Source: an uncultured Clostridia bacterium (GTDB lineage Bacteria > Bacillota > Clostridia > Oscillospirales > Acutalibacteraceae). From it: a DNA stretch of 59,698 nt. Below, piece by piece: positions 34,347 to 44,700 of the stretch (positions within the stretch are counted from its first letter, which is position 1; every line of letters begins with the position of its first letter). The stretch covers positions 1 to 59,698 of the forward strand of contig CANQXE010000016.1 in the NCBI GenBank assembly GCA_947627725.1. The letters run 5' to 3'. The position numbers and the translations under genes are program-made. Under the pieces are notes generated by a model. The model had not been told where the DNA came from and made no database searches. It saw only the letters and a program-made list of their open reading frames with translations.

Positions 34347-34811
34347 ATGTCTATTACACTTACTTTAACTTCTGCAGCAATTATTGCTGGAATTTCATTG
34401 GCAACTGCTACATCAATGGCAGTGATAGATCAGGTTTCAGATGGTGTATTTGATGCGAGTGAAGGAATAGATACAACATTTGTAGACAGTGAAATTTTAT
34501 TGAAAACTTTAAATGGATTTGATTGCCATTTTAATGTTGTATCAAAAAACGAATATATTGTTGAAACTACCTGTGGCAACATAAGATATGCAAGGGAAGA
34601 CTCCTCTCAGGCTTTTAAAATGTATCTTGACGAAATTGAAGATGTTGACGGGCTTCTTGAAAATCTTAAATCATTTGAAGTTGATTACGGCAGAAATGTA
34701 CAAGCCTATACATATAATCACATTAAAGACAATTTGTCAAATGGAATGTCGATAGCTGAAGAAGAAGTACTCGATGATGATTCATTGGTTTTAACAATTA
34801 ATATTCAATAA
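34347..34811 (+). CDS. DUF1257/Ycf35-like protein with hydrophobic N-terminus
   Basis: A 154-residue protein. The C-terminal half (GRNVQAYTYNHIKDNL, then SIAEEEVLDDDSLVLTI) matches the end of Ycf35/DUF1257 proteins (YAYHKVLEE, then G-x-SVVEEEV). The usual N-terminal MSHFTTIKT-type strand is replaced by a 25-residue hydrophobic segment (LTLTSAAIIAGISLATATSM), which could anchor it in the membrane beside the HhH protein. It has a GGAG ribosome site and lies 13 bases after the AAA+ gene, so it is the fifth gene of the operon. Assignment is by short motifs and gene company. Confidence 0.6.
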   Translation: MSITLTLTSAAIIAGISLATATSMAVIDQVSDGVFDASEGIDTTFVDSEILLKTLNGFDCHFNVVSKNEYIVETTCGNIRYAREDSSQAFKMYLDEIEDVDGLLENLKSFEVDYGRNVQAYTYNHIKDNLSNGMSIAEEEVLDDDSLVLTINIQ

Positions 34812-34860
34812 GAAGAATGTGTCATGAAGAGTATTCTATCTTTGTTTTATAGTATGATGA

Positions 34861-35208
34861 ATTATAAAAAATCTTATTTTTATAGCTTTAATTTTCACGT
34901 TACTTTGCGGATGTAATAATAAAAGCAATCAAAAAGATTTTTCGGCTGTACATATACTTTTCCTGCAATTAAATCTATACTATCTCTTATTATACTTCCG
35001 TTATCATTGGAATATGGTTCTTCGTAATCAATTTCCTTATAATCATTATCATAATAAGTAGGAAAAACTATATTATATTGAATTTAATAGTTATGAAGAT
35101 AATTATGTTAATATCCATGTAAGTTTAAAAGAATAACAAAATATTAATACTGAAAAAATATCAAAAGTTAATGTTTGTAAATTAGTTAAACAAATCATTG
35201 AGAGGTAA
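34861..35208 (+). pseudogene. Lipoprotein pseudogene carrying an internal inversion
   Basis: Remnant of a secreted lipoprotein gene. The reading frame from 34861 gives NLIFIALIFTLLCGCNN, a signal peptide with lipobox, but has no start codon (TGA TGA ATT ATA precedes it). The middle (34952-35073) is meaningless as it stands; reversing it restores an unbroken frame through to VNIHVSLKE. A TAA follows (35133-35135), after which the same frame continues to a second TAA at 35206-35208, six bases before the next gene. At least three lesions are visible: loss of the start, the inversion and the internal stop. Confidence 0.75.
34952..35073. repeat. 122-bp inverted segment bounded by imperfect inverted repeats
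   Basis: The ends are ATATACTTTTCCT (34952-34964) and AGGAAAAACTATAT (35060-35073), which are inverted repeats with one mismatch and one extra base. Reversing exactly this stretch in place joins both flanks in frame and reads HIVFPTYYDNDYKEIDYEEP, continuing to LIAGKVYYIEFNSYEDN. This is either a fixed inversion or a small invertible switch. Confidence 0.75.
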
Positions 35209-35214
35209 ATAATT

Positions 35215-36426
35215 ATGAAAAATAAGAAAATAGGAGTTATTATAGGAGTAATTGCTTTAATTATAATTGTCATTGTAGTTGCAAAAATGGGATCATCAGG
35301 TTCACTTGATAACAATAATTATAATGAGTATAGTAGCAATAGTTCAAATCCGGTACAAGAAGTTAAAAATAATTTAGATCATATTTCAAAAGTCCCAGAA
35401 GGATATATAGGTGTTTATACGGCAGAAGATTTGCAAAATGTTCAAAACAATCTTAATGCTTGCTATATTATGATGAATGATATTAACCTTAATGGTATAG
35501 AGTTTCATCCTATAGATGGTTTTGAGGGTTCTTTTGATGGTAACAACTATATAATAAAAAATTATTACTCTAATAATGGTATTTTTAGTTCAATAAAAGA
35601 TGCAAGTATTGAAAATCTACATTTTCAGAATGCGACAATTGAAAGGGAAGGTGTACAGACAAGCAAGTATGTTGGAGGTATTGTTGGATGGGTTTCATTT
35701 ATAGGTGAAGCAACCAGTTACATTGGCAATTGTTCTTTTCAAGGTAAAATTATTTCTACTGAAGATGCTTATGTTATTGGTTATGATGAAGATAAAGATT
35801 CACTTGATTATGTTGGAGGAATACTTGGTAATGCGGAAGAAGATGTTATAGTCTCAAACTGTTGTTTTTCAGGTTCAATTAATGTAAATGAAACAAAGTA
35901 TTTAGGCGGAATAATTGGTAGAGTTGAATCTGTAGAGTGTAACATTGATAATTCTTATTCGGTTGGAAAGATAAACATAAATAATGTATATGATTTAGGT
36001 GGAATTGCTGGTTCATGTGATTATATTTATAACTGCTATAGTGGAATAAATATAACTGTTAATAATGATTTTGATCGAGTTGGAGGAATAACAGCTTACA
36101 GTCGAATAAATCGTTTGAACAATGTTTATTATTTAGGGGAAATAGCTGTAAATGATAATGAGCATGTTGGTGCTATAGCAGGTGATGTTCAAGATAGGAG
36201 TTCACTTGATGAACCAAATTCAGAAAAGATGTATTGCTATTATTCAAGTAATCTAAATGCATTTGGAAATGATAAGATGTATGATAATGTTATTGGGCTT
36301 ACCAGCGAGCAAATGAAAACTAAAAAATCATTCAATGGGTTTGATTTTGATGAAGTGTGGAAAATGGGAAATAATGATTATCCATATCCATTATTAAAAT
36401 CAAGTGCATTTAATTATTCAAAATAA
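35215..36426 (+). CDS. Membrane-anchored GLUG-repeat surface protein
   Basis: A 403-residue protein. An N-terminal membrane helix (IGVIIGVIALIIIVIVVA) with Lys residues before it anchors it, a Ser/Asn linker follows, and then a beta-helical region of GLUG-type repeats: YVGGIVGWVSFIG, YVGGILGNAEED, YLGGIIGRVESV, DLGGIAGSCDY, RVGGITAYSR, HVGAIAGDVQ. GLUG repeats occur in bacterial adhesins and IgA-protease-like proteins, so binding to a host, diet or cell surface is plausible. It has a clear ribosome site (GAGAGG) and follows the broken lipoprotein gene. Confidence 0.8.
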   Translation: MKNKKIGVIIGVIALIIIVIVVAKMGSSGSLDNNNYNEYSSNSSNPVQEVKNNLDHISKVPEGYIGVYTAEDLQNVQNNLNACYIMMNDINLNGIEFHPIDGFEGSFDGNNYIIKNYYSNNGIFSSIKDASIENLHFQNATIEREGVQTSKYVGGIVGWVSFIGEATSYIGNCSFQGKIISTEDAYVIGYDEDKDSLDYVGGILGNAEEDVIVSNCCFSGSINVNETKYLGGIIGRVESVECNIDNSYSVGKININNVYDLGGIAGSCDYIYNCYSGINITVNNDFDRVGGITAYSRINRLNNVYYLGEIAVNDNEHVGAIAGDVQDRSSLDEPNSEKMYCYYSSNLNAFGNDKMYDNVIGLTSEQMKTKKSFNGFDFDEVWKMGNNDYPYPLLKSSAFNYSK

Positions 36427-36487
36427 AAAATCTATGCAAAATTATTTATATACAAAAATTCTTAGTGGATAAGAAAGGTCTAATATT

Positions 36488-37105
36488 ATGAAAAAAACAC
36501 TTTTATTTTTATTATGTGTAACATTTATTTTTACAGCATTTGTTGGCTGTGCGAAATCGGAAAAAAATAGTTTCGCGAGCAAAGAATCTTTTCCAATAAC
36601 AGAAAAATCTACAATGTTATCAACCGAACAAACTTTGGAAGGTTATACTAAAGATGAGATAGTAAACACTTTTATTCAAGCTTTAAAAATAACATCGTTC
36701 AAAGAAATGGAAAAATATGTATTAAAATATGCAAATGAAATCATTGAATATGCTAATACAAAAGGTGAAGATATTTCTGCATTAGCTGATTTAGAAGTTG
36801 GATTACAAAACAAACTGGATGAATATTGCGCTGAATATCAAATGTATCCAAATGACGATACCATAATTGCAATGACTGATGATTTCTCTTTGTCCGCCAA
36901 AGCAGTAAATGATGAGGAGATGGATGAGATTTATAAATCTATTTGCGAAGATATAGAAGAATATTACAGTTCTGTTAACGAGAAGATAATTATTAATGAT
37001 ATTTACCATGTCGATTTTGATATCAGAAATGATACCTGCGATGCAAGTATAGATATTTTTATTGTTGAAACAGAAAGTGGATGCTATTTCTTAGGCATTG
37101 ATTAA
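36488..37105 (+). CDS. Lipoprotein of unknown function
   Basis: A 205-residue lipoprotein: signal peptide MKKTLLFLLCVTFIFTAFVG with lipobox FVGC, then a Ser/Thr-rich linker and a mostly helical, acidic domain. No family recognised. It has a GGTC/AAGAAAGG-type ribosome region and sits between the GLUG protein and the TPR-NPCBM protein, 22 bases before the latter, so it is probably part of one surface-protein operon. Confidence 0.75.
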   Translation: MKKTLLFLLCVTFIFTAFVGCAKSEKNSFASKESFPITEKSTMLSTEQTLEGYTKDEIVNTFIQALKITSFKEMEKYVLKYANEIIEYANTKGEDISALADLEVGLQNKLDEYCAEYQMYPNDDTIIAMTDDFSLSAKAVNDEEMDEIYKSICEDIEEYYSSVNEKIIINDIYHVDFDIRNDTCDASIDIFIVETESGCYFLGID

Positions 37106-37127
37106 TGAATAAGGAGGAAAATAAATT

Positions 37128-38456
37128 ATGAAAATAAAAAAAGCCTTAGGTCTTGTACTTATTGCATTAGCCATAGTTGTTGGAATTGTTTATGTTGCCA
37201 GTATCAATTCTCCGTCTCATAAAATGGAGAAAGCGTTAAATTCAAAAAGTGCGCAGTCCGTTAATGTTTTATACAATGATGCACTTGGAAATGATAGTAA
37301 AATTCAAAAGTATGATAAGGTTATATCTAATTACTTAGATGAAATTTTTGATTCTATAAACGAAAAAGAATATTCATATGATGAAATTAAAAATTCTGCT
37401 GACGATATTGTTTACAAAGAATTACAAAATGATTGGGGTAATTTAATTTATAGTAATTCTGAAAACGAATACGATAATACAATTCATTCCAGTGTATCCT
37501 CTGTCAATCAAAGCAGATGGGATGAAATAATCAATTTGATTAGCTCAAAATCTTCATATTGCAAAGGTGTATATTACCGAGAAAATGAAAAGAATCCTGA
37601 AACCTCAATACAATATTTTAATCGAGTTGCCAATATAGATAACTATTATAATACGCTTGACGACGAATATTCAAAATGTATTGATTTGTATGTTCAGCAA
37701 ACTCTATCGGAAGCACAGGAATTAATAGATAATGATGATATTAGTGGTGCTATATCGAAAATTAACAGCATAAATACATATCTTGAAAACAATGGCTTAA
37801 CTTCAGACGAGATTCAAGAAAAGCTTATTGAGGTCAAAAATAAATATGCTGAAAAATATGTTAAAAAAGCAGAAAACTGTTTTAAAGAAAAAGATGTTAA
37901 TGGAGCTATTGGGAATATAGAGATTGCAATTGAACTTGCTCCTAATAATTCTGATTATAAATCAAAAAAAGATACTTATGAAATGTATCTACCATATTAT
38001 CTCTATATAAATGAAAACTGTTTAAGTGTTGAAGACGAAGGAGATTTTTGGGGAACATTATCATTTGATAAGACATATACATCTAATAATAACAAAGAAA
38101 TGACTCATTGTATAAAATGGTATAACAATAGCAGTGATGCCACTGTATCCATAGTAGCAAATTATAATTTGTCAGGAAATTATGATGTTGTTAGCGGAAA
38201 AATCTTTCTGCCAATTCAAGATAAAGACACATCGTTTTTTGGATATTTCAAGGTTTATGGCGATGGTAAATTACTATATACTTCACCTCAAGTAACAAAA
38301 AATGTTTTACCTCAAGATATAAAATTCACAGTAACAGGAGTACAAAGACTAAAAATAAATTTTTATGGACAAGGAACGGGTGGCTTTTTATCAACAAGTC
38401 CGGATTTTTGCGTGAGTAACTTAACTGCTCAAAAGAATTTTCCAAATGAAAAATAA
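37128..38456 (+). CDS. Membrane-anchored TPR protein with NPCBM carbohydrate-binding domain
   Basis: A 442-residue protein with an N-terminal membrane helix (ALGLVLIALAIVVGIVYVA), a helical middle part with TPR-like units (CKGVYYRENEKNPETSIQYF near 150 and KKAENCFKEKDVNGAIGNIE near 245), and a C-terminal beta domain with VVSGKIFLPIQDKD, GYFKVYGDGKLLYTSPQVT and FTVTGVQRLKINF, which match the NPCBM/NEW2 family. That suggests a cell-attached protein that binds glycans outside. Follows AGGAGG with good spacing. It precedes the collagen-like gene by 175 bases of AT-rich DNA. Confidence 0.8.
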   Translation: MKIKKALGLVLIALAIVVGIVYVASINSPSHKMEKALNSKSAQSVNVLYNDALGNDSKIQKYDKVISNYLDEIFDSINEKEYSYDEIKNSADDIVYKELQNDWGNLIYSNSENEYDNTIHSSVSSVNQSRWDEIINLISSKSSYCKGVYYRENEKNPETSIQYFNRVANIDNYYNTLDDEYSKCIDLYVQQTLSEAQELIDNDDISGAISKINSINTYLENNGLTSDEIQEKLIEVKNKYAEKYVKKAENCFKEKDVNGAIGNIEIAIELAPNNSDYKSKKDTYEMYLPYYLYINENCLSVEDEGDFWGTLSFDKTYTSNNNKEMTHCIKWYNNSSDATVSIVANYNLSGNYDVVSGKIFLPIQDKDTSFFGYFKVYGDGKLLYTSPQVTKNVLPQDIKFTVTGVQRLKINFYGQGTGGFLSTSPDFCVSNLTAQKNFPNEK

Positions 38457-38631
38457 AGATAATATTATATTTGTAAATGTGGTTTTGGAATCTATAGGTA
38501 TCAGGCTGGACAAGCTTTCGTTGTTATATTTTTCTGCCTTATTTCATTTATGTGAATGATATATAAAATTATTCATTGTGTTTTTACTAATATTATATGT
38601 ATTTAATTAATAAATAATGGAGGTATATTAT

Positions 38632-41600
38632 ATGGAAAAGAAAAAAGTAAGCAGGGTAATATGGTCTGTTATTATAATAACGCTTTTAATTGCTGTTATT
38701 GCCTTAATAATAGCTCTTGTTGCCAACCAAAAAGCAGAGCCGGCGTCAAAGCAGATTGAAGACGGTCTGTCCGCATATGAATTAGCGGTGAAGCACGGCT
38801 ACGATGGCACAGTTCAGGAGTGGATTTTATCACTGGAAGGAAAATCTGCCTATGAAATTGCGGTAGACAACGGTTATTCCGGAACGGAAGACGAATGGTT
38901 GGCATCATTGAAGGCATCTTCTCAGGAAACAGTGGGCATTAATACTGCCAAATTTAACACTTCCGGAGAATTGATTTTAACCCTTTCGGATGGAACTGAT
39001 TTGAATTTAGGGGTTGCGGTTGGTAAAAACGGTGCAAATGGTAAAGATGGCGTCAATGGAAAAGACGGCACACCGGGGACACAGGGCAAAGCAGGTGTAG
39101 GTCTAACCGCAGCTAATATTAACGAAAAAGGCGAACTGATTTTATCATTCACAGACGGCAAGACAATAAATTTGGATAAGATTGTCGGAAGTCAAGGTGT
39201 GGACGGTATAGGCATAACGGCATCTGAAATCAATGAAAAAGGTGAGCTGGTTCTTTCTTATTCCAATGGGCAGTCGGCTAATTTAGGTCTGGTAGTTGGT
39301 GCTGACGGCAATAACGGCAAGGATGGTATTGACACCATTACCGACACACAAATTAATGATGCAGGAGAGTTAGTTATAACCTTTTCTGACGGTAGTGAAA
39401 AGAATGTAGGAGCCGTCGTTGGTGCAGATGGCAGAAACGGTGAGAACGGTATTGGCATCAGCAATGTGGAAATCACATCAGAAGGCGAACTCGTTTTAAC
39501 CTATTCAAACAATCAAAGATCCAATCTTGGAAAAGTAGTAGGCGCTAACGGTACGAACGGCACAAACGGAAAAGACGGCATCAGCGTTACAAAATCCGAA
39601 ATCAATTCCAAAGGAGAATTGGTGCTCACCTATTCCGATCATAAGGTTGAAAATCTCGGTCCTGTAGTCGGCGCCGACGGAAAAGACGGATTAAATGGTA
39701 TAAACGGAACTGATGGCGAGGATGGCGTCGGAATCAAAGAAATTGTTATCCGTGACGGCAAAAATCTTGTAATAACATTGACAAACGATTCGGTAATTGA
39801 CTTGGGCTGTGTGAAAGGCGCCGACGGGGCAAATGGCAAGGACGGTAAAGATGGTAAAGACGGTATCAGTATGACCGGTGCTTCCATCAACAGTTCAAAA
39901 GAACTTGTATTGAAATTTTCGGACAATACTGAGAAAAACCTCGGTGTAGTCGTTGGTGCAGATGGAAAAGACGGCGAGAAAGGACAGGACGGAGAAAACG
40001 GTACAGACGGAAAAGACGGTATAGGTATTGAGAAAACTGAAATTAACGGTTTGGGTGAGTTGGTTATTACCTACTCAAACGGCGAATCTGATAATTTGGG
40101 TGTAATCATTCGCGATAACGGCTCAACCGGCGTTCCTAATGATGCTCCGCGTGTGCGGATCAACAGCGATACAAACGAATGGGAAATATCCACCGACGGC
40201 GGTCATGAATGGATCTCTACGGAGGTAAAAGCTACCGGAGCAGACGGAGTCAGTATGACGAACGCTTCTATTAATGATCAAAATAAGCTTGTTATTTCCC
40301 TCTCTGACGGTACACAAAAAGAGTTGGGTGTAGTTGTCGGTGAAAACGGCAAAGATGGAAAAGACGGTAAAAACGGCGAAGACGGCATAGGCGTCAGCGG
40401 CGCAGAGATTAACGACCAAAATCATCTGGTGCTGACACTTTCCGACCATCAGCAGATTGATGTCGGTGTAGTTGTGGGAACAAACGGTACTGACGGAAAA
40501 GACGGTAAAAACGGCGTCGGCATTCAAAATGTAACTGTATCTGAAGAGGGAATCCTGACCGTCACGCTGGACAGCGGAGCAGAACTGATACTTGGCAATA
40601 TCAAGGGCAAAGACGGCATAGGCATTGCCAAGATTGAAATCAACTCGGAAGGCAAACTGGTTATAACCTATACCGATAATAAGGTTGTCACTTTAGATAA
40701 AGTAGTCGGCAATGACGGCGTGGGTATAAAAAAAGCAGAAATCACTGATGATTTTATGCTCAAATTAACTTTTACAAATGACGAAACTCAAACAGTTGGT
40801 CCTATCAGAGGAGAAAAAGGTGCTGACGGCGTTGGTATTAAAAATATTACTATTGGTGACGATGGTTATCTCTATGTAACCTATGACAACGACAGCGAAC
40901 CGAAGAAGATTGCTTACATAAAAGGCGACCCTGGCGCAGACGGCAAAACGCCGTATATCAAGAATGGCAACTGGTGGATCGGAGATACAGATACAGGCAT
41001 TAAGGCAGAGGGTACTGATGGAAAAGACGGTAAAAACGGCGTATCAGTAAAATCTGTCCGTGTAAGTGATGATAAGCATCTGATTGTAACTCTCAGCGAC
41101 GGAACAGAGGTTGATGCGGGCTATGTTGGCGTAACAGATGATAATCCGTCAACAAAAACTTACACTGTAACATTTAAAGATTATAACGGTAATGTTTTGA
41201 AAACCGAATATGTTGCTCAGGGAAAATCGGCAACTCCTCCGCCCAATCCGTCAAGAGATGGATATGTGTTTACAAAATGGGATAATGACTTTAATAATGT
41301 TACGAGAGACATTATTGTTACTGCCCAATATGAAAAAATTACCGGACCGACATTTGTAGTAGATAATGTTACTGCAAAGGCGGGAGATACTGTTGAAGTA
41401 GCAATTAACATTTATAATAATCCGGGCATATTGGGAATGGCTTTAAATGTGTATTTTGATGAAAATGTTTTATCCCTAACAAATGTTACAAATGGTGAGG
41501 CTGTATCTGATGTACTTACACTTTCAAAGCCGGCAAAAAGACCATATAAAAGCGGCAGTTTATTTAATTTTGACGGGCAGGAAGTTTTACCGGAGCAAAC

Positions 41601-41760
41601 AAAAGACGGCGCCGTATTAGTTTTAACATTCACCATAGAATCTGATGCGCAGAAAGGTACATATCCAATAACTATTACCGATAAGAATGGCGATACAATA
41701 AATAATGATTTGGAAAGTGTTTCTGTTAATTCAATTAATGGCAGCATAACCATATCTTAA
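38632..41760 (+). CDS. Membrane-anchored collagen-like stalk protein ending in a cohesin
   Basis: A 1042-residue surface protein. An N-terminal membrane helix (about residues 8-30) is followed by two LSAYELAVKHGYDGT/KSAYEIAVDNGYSGT repeats, then about 700 residues of tandem units, each a GxDGKDGKNG collagen-like stretch plus a beta unit of the type ITxxEINxxGELVLTYSD-xxxNLGxVVG. An InlB-type B repeat (YTVTFKDYNGNVLKTEYVAQ, about 842-900) and a C-terminal cohesin-like domain (VVDNVTAKAGDTVEVAINIY, about 903-1042) close it. This would hold a dockerin-binding module far from the membrane. The repeat DNA is clearly richer in G+C than its neighbours. The start is the ATG after GGAGG. Confidence 0.85.
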   Translation: MEKKKVSRVIWSVIIITLLIAVIALIIALVANQKAEPASKQIEDGLSAYELAVKHGYDGTVQEWILSLEGKSAYEIAVDNGYSGTEDEWLASLKASSQETVGINTAKFNTSGELILTLSDGTDLNLGVAVGKNGANGKDGVNGKDGTPGTQGKAGVGLTAANINEKGELILSFTDGKTINLDKIVGSQGVDGIGITASEINEKGELVLSYSNGQSANLGLVVGADGNNGKDGIDTITDTQINDAGELVITFSDGSEKNVGAVVGADGRNGENGIGISNVEITSEGELVLTYSNNQRSNLGKVVGANGTNGTNGKDGISVTKSEINSKGELVLTYSDHKVENLGPVVGADGKDGLNGINGTDGEDGVGIKEIVIRDGKNLVITLTNDSVIDLGCVKGADGANGKDGKDGKDGISMTGASINSSKELVLKFSDNTEKNLGVVVGADGKDGEKGQDGENGTDGKDGIGIEKTEINGLGELVITYSNGESDNLGVIIRDNGSTGVPNDAPRVRINSDTNEWEISTDGGHEWISTEVKATGADGVSMTNASINDQNKLVISLSDGTQKELGVVVGENGKDGKDGKNGEDGIGVSGAEINDQNHLVLTLSDHQQIDVGVVVGTNGTDGKDGKNGVGIQNVTVSEEGILTVTLDSGAELILGNIKGKDGIGIAKIEINSEGKLVITYTDNKVVTLDKVVGNDGVGIKKAEITDDFMLKLTFTNDETQTVGPIRGEKGADGVGIKNITIGDDGYLYVTYDNDSEPKKIAYIKGDPGADGKTPYIKNGNWWIGDTDTGIKAEGTDGKDGKNGVSVKSVRVSDDKHLIVTLSDGTEVDAGYVGVTDDNPSTKTYTVTFKDYNGNVLKTEYVAQGKSATPPPNPSRDGYVFTKWDNDFNNVTRDIIVTAQYEKITGPTFVVDNVTAKAGDTVEVAINIYNNPGILGMALNVYFDENVLSLTNVTNGEAVSDVLTLSKPAKRPYKSGSLFNFDGQEVLPEQTKDGAVLVLTFTIESDAQKGTYPITITDKNGDTINNDLESVSVNSINGSITIS

Positions 41761-41786
41761 TAATTATAATGAAAGGATGTTATAAG

Positions 41787-44700
41787 ATGAAAATTAGACA
41801 ACGATTAATTGCATTTTTAGCGGCAATTATTCTTGTTGTTACATCGTTCCCTGCCGGAGTGTTGACATCATTAGCCGCTGAAAATAGCAAAGCTGCAATT
41901 ACTGTTGACAACAATAGTGCAAAACCCGGTTCAACTCTTGATGTAAATATCATAATTAATGATAATCCGGGTGTTCTCGGTGCAACTATAACAGTCAGCA
42001 ATGATGAACAACTGACTTTGGTTAACGCAAAATCGGGTTCAGCATTTGAAAAACTTTCATTTGGAAAACCCGGAATATATGGTTCAACCAATAAATTCAC
42101 ATGGGATGGAGAAAAAATATCACCCGAAGACATAAAAGACGGCGTTATTTTAACATTAACATATCAAATAGCAGAAGATGCAGAGGTTGATACTTCTTAT
42201 CCTATAACTGTTAGTTATGAATTTGGTGATGTAATTGATGCCGATATGGGTCCTGTTGAATTGCAGATATCAAACGGTTATGTTACTGTTATTGATTACA
42301 CACCCGGTGATGTAAATGAAGATGGTCAAATAAATGCAACAGACTGCGTATATATCAGAAGACATATTACTGGCGGTTATAATCTAAATGTTTTTACGGA
42401 AGCGGCTGCCGATGTAAATGCAGATGGTAGGATTAATTCAACAGATATTGTTCTTATCCGCAGATATATAGTTGATGAGTGTAAATATGATCCTGAGGGC
42501 TATGGTGTAATTTTAAGGCCTTCAACCAACAGGCATATTCATAATATGCAGGCATTTGAAAAGAAAGAGGCAACATGTACAGAAAACGGTAATATTGCTT
42601 ATTGGTATTGTGAAGATTGCGGAAATTATTATGAAGATGCCACAGGTGTTAAAGCGATTACCTTTGAAAATACAATTGTCAAAGCAAAAGGGCATACGAT
42701 TGTTGTTGACTCGGCAGTTCCGCCTACTTATTCTAAACCGGGCTTAACAGAGGGTTCACATTGTTCTGTTTGTGGAACTGTTATTAAGCCTCAAAAAGAA
42801 ATTCCCAAGCTTCAAAAAACCGAATACTCTATTACTTACCATATTAGCAACGGCGATGAGTATTTAGCAAAGCAGGATATTGAAAATACGAATCCGAATA
42901 CTTATACATCAGAAGAAGGAATTCCAAAGTTTTCTAATCCATCGGTACCGGGATATCAATTTCTTGGATGGTATGATTTACCATCCGGTGATGCAGCTGA
43001 AAATATTAAATCAATTCCTGTAGGAACATCTGGAAATATTGATTTGTATGCAAAATGGGAAAAGATTTCATATAAAGTTAACTTTTCATCAGATCTTATT
43101 CCCGTTGCTTCAGAAACTTATACTGTAGATGAAGATCATGTTCTTCCATCGCCGAAACTTGATGGATATATTTTTGCCGGATGGTCTGATGATAACGGCA
43201 CAGTTATAAAGACCATTCCTTCAGGAACTATTGGTTCAAAAACTTATACTGCAAACTGGATAAGTGAAAGAAACCAGGCTTGGACCTATAATAATGTTGG
43301 AACACCTTTAATCTACGAAGACAACGAGTCTAATACAATATTGTTTATTTACAATATTGGTGAGATAAGAAATGTACCATTATCTGTAGTTCACGATTTT
43401 GGGAAAATCAACTCTAACGGTGTAACTAAAACACATACCGAAACCTTTACCAAAACAATCAGTGAAGAATGTATGGATACATACACAAATACTGTTCAGA
43501 AAGCAACAACGGATTCTTATTCTTGGACTCTTGCAAAAGAATGGAGCAATTCTACAACCGTTAATGAAACATGGGCAAAGGAAAACTCTGTTACCGAAGA
43601 ACAGATTAATTCATATTACAAAGATCAAAGCAACAATTGGTATGTCAGCAGTGGGCAAAGCGGTTCTGATTCTATCACAAGCACCGATACCTCATCGGAT
43701 TCATTAATGCTTTCTTCCGTAAGAAACAAAAAAACTGATGACAAGCATTCTACCAGCACCGAAACAAATATATCCGCAAATTTGGACATCAAAAACACTA
43801 CAACGATAGGTGCTGAATTGCCGATTAAAGGTATAAATGTTTCTGCAGAAAACAAAACTGAAATAGGCTTTGGCTTGTCAGGTTCTATAAATAATAAGGA
43901 ATCCCATTCCAGTAGAGTTCAGACTGACAACACAGACAGCGCTCAGTATAATAAGTCCAACTATGCGTCAACTACAGCTAACTCAACATCAAGCTGGAAC
44001 ACTGAATCCGGTTACGGCGGAAGTTCATCTGTTGGGCAGAGCCAAACTTCTTCCAAGGCAATATCCGAAAAAATAAGTGAGGAATATAACATCGGTAAGA
44101 GTTATATTAATACCGATTCGGAAAGCAGTACACAAGGAACACAAACCTCACAGTCTACATCAGATGAATATTCTTCAGCCGTAACATATTCAACTATAGA
44201 AGGTCAAGAGGTAACAGAAACCTACACAACACAGAATACAATGTCAGGCTATCATCGTTGGATAATGGCGGGTACTGCTCATGTGTTTGCAATTGTAGGA
44301 TATGATATTGCCTCAAAATCATATTTTACTACAACCTATAGCGTTATGGATGACAAAATGTACGAATATGAAGACTATTCATATCAAACAGCATCATATG
44401 ACGATAATGAAAGTTCATTAATTAAATTTGAAGTCCCCATGGATATAACCGCCTATGTCGGAAATCGCGTTTGTGAAAGTGATGGTCTTGAAGTTTCAAA
44501 ATCGGGTGTTATAACAAATTATACCGGCACAGATGAATATGTTGTTATTCCTGAGTATAAAGTCATTAATAATCAAGATGGAACAAATTCTGTTATAAAA
44601 GTTACGGGAATCAGTTCAACTGCTTTTGCAGGAAAAGATATCACAGGAATTGAGCTTTCTGATTTTATAAAAGAAATACCTGATAATGCTTTTAAAAATT

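Noticed and set aside
39258-40527. Several long minus-strand frames across the collagen-like repeats
   Set aside because: They follow from the codon periodicity of Gly/Asp-rich repeats and have no ribosome sites.
38900-41150. A repeat array that might be mistaken for CRISPR
   Set aside because: The repeats are in frame, variable in length and encode collagen-like protein units.
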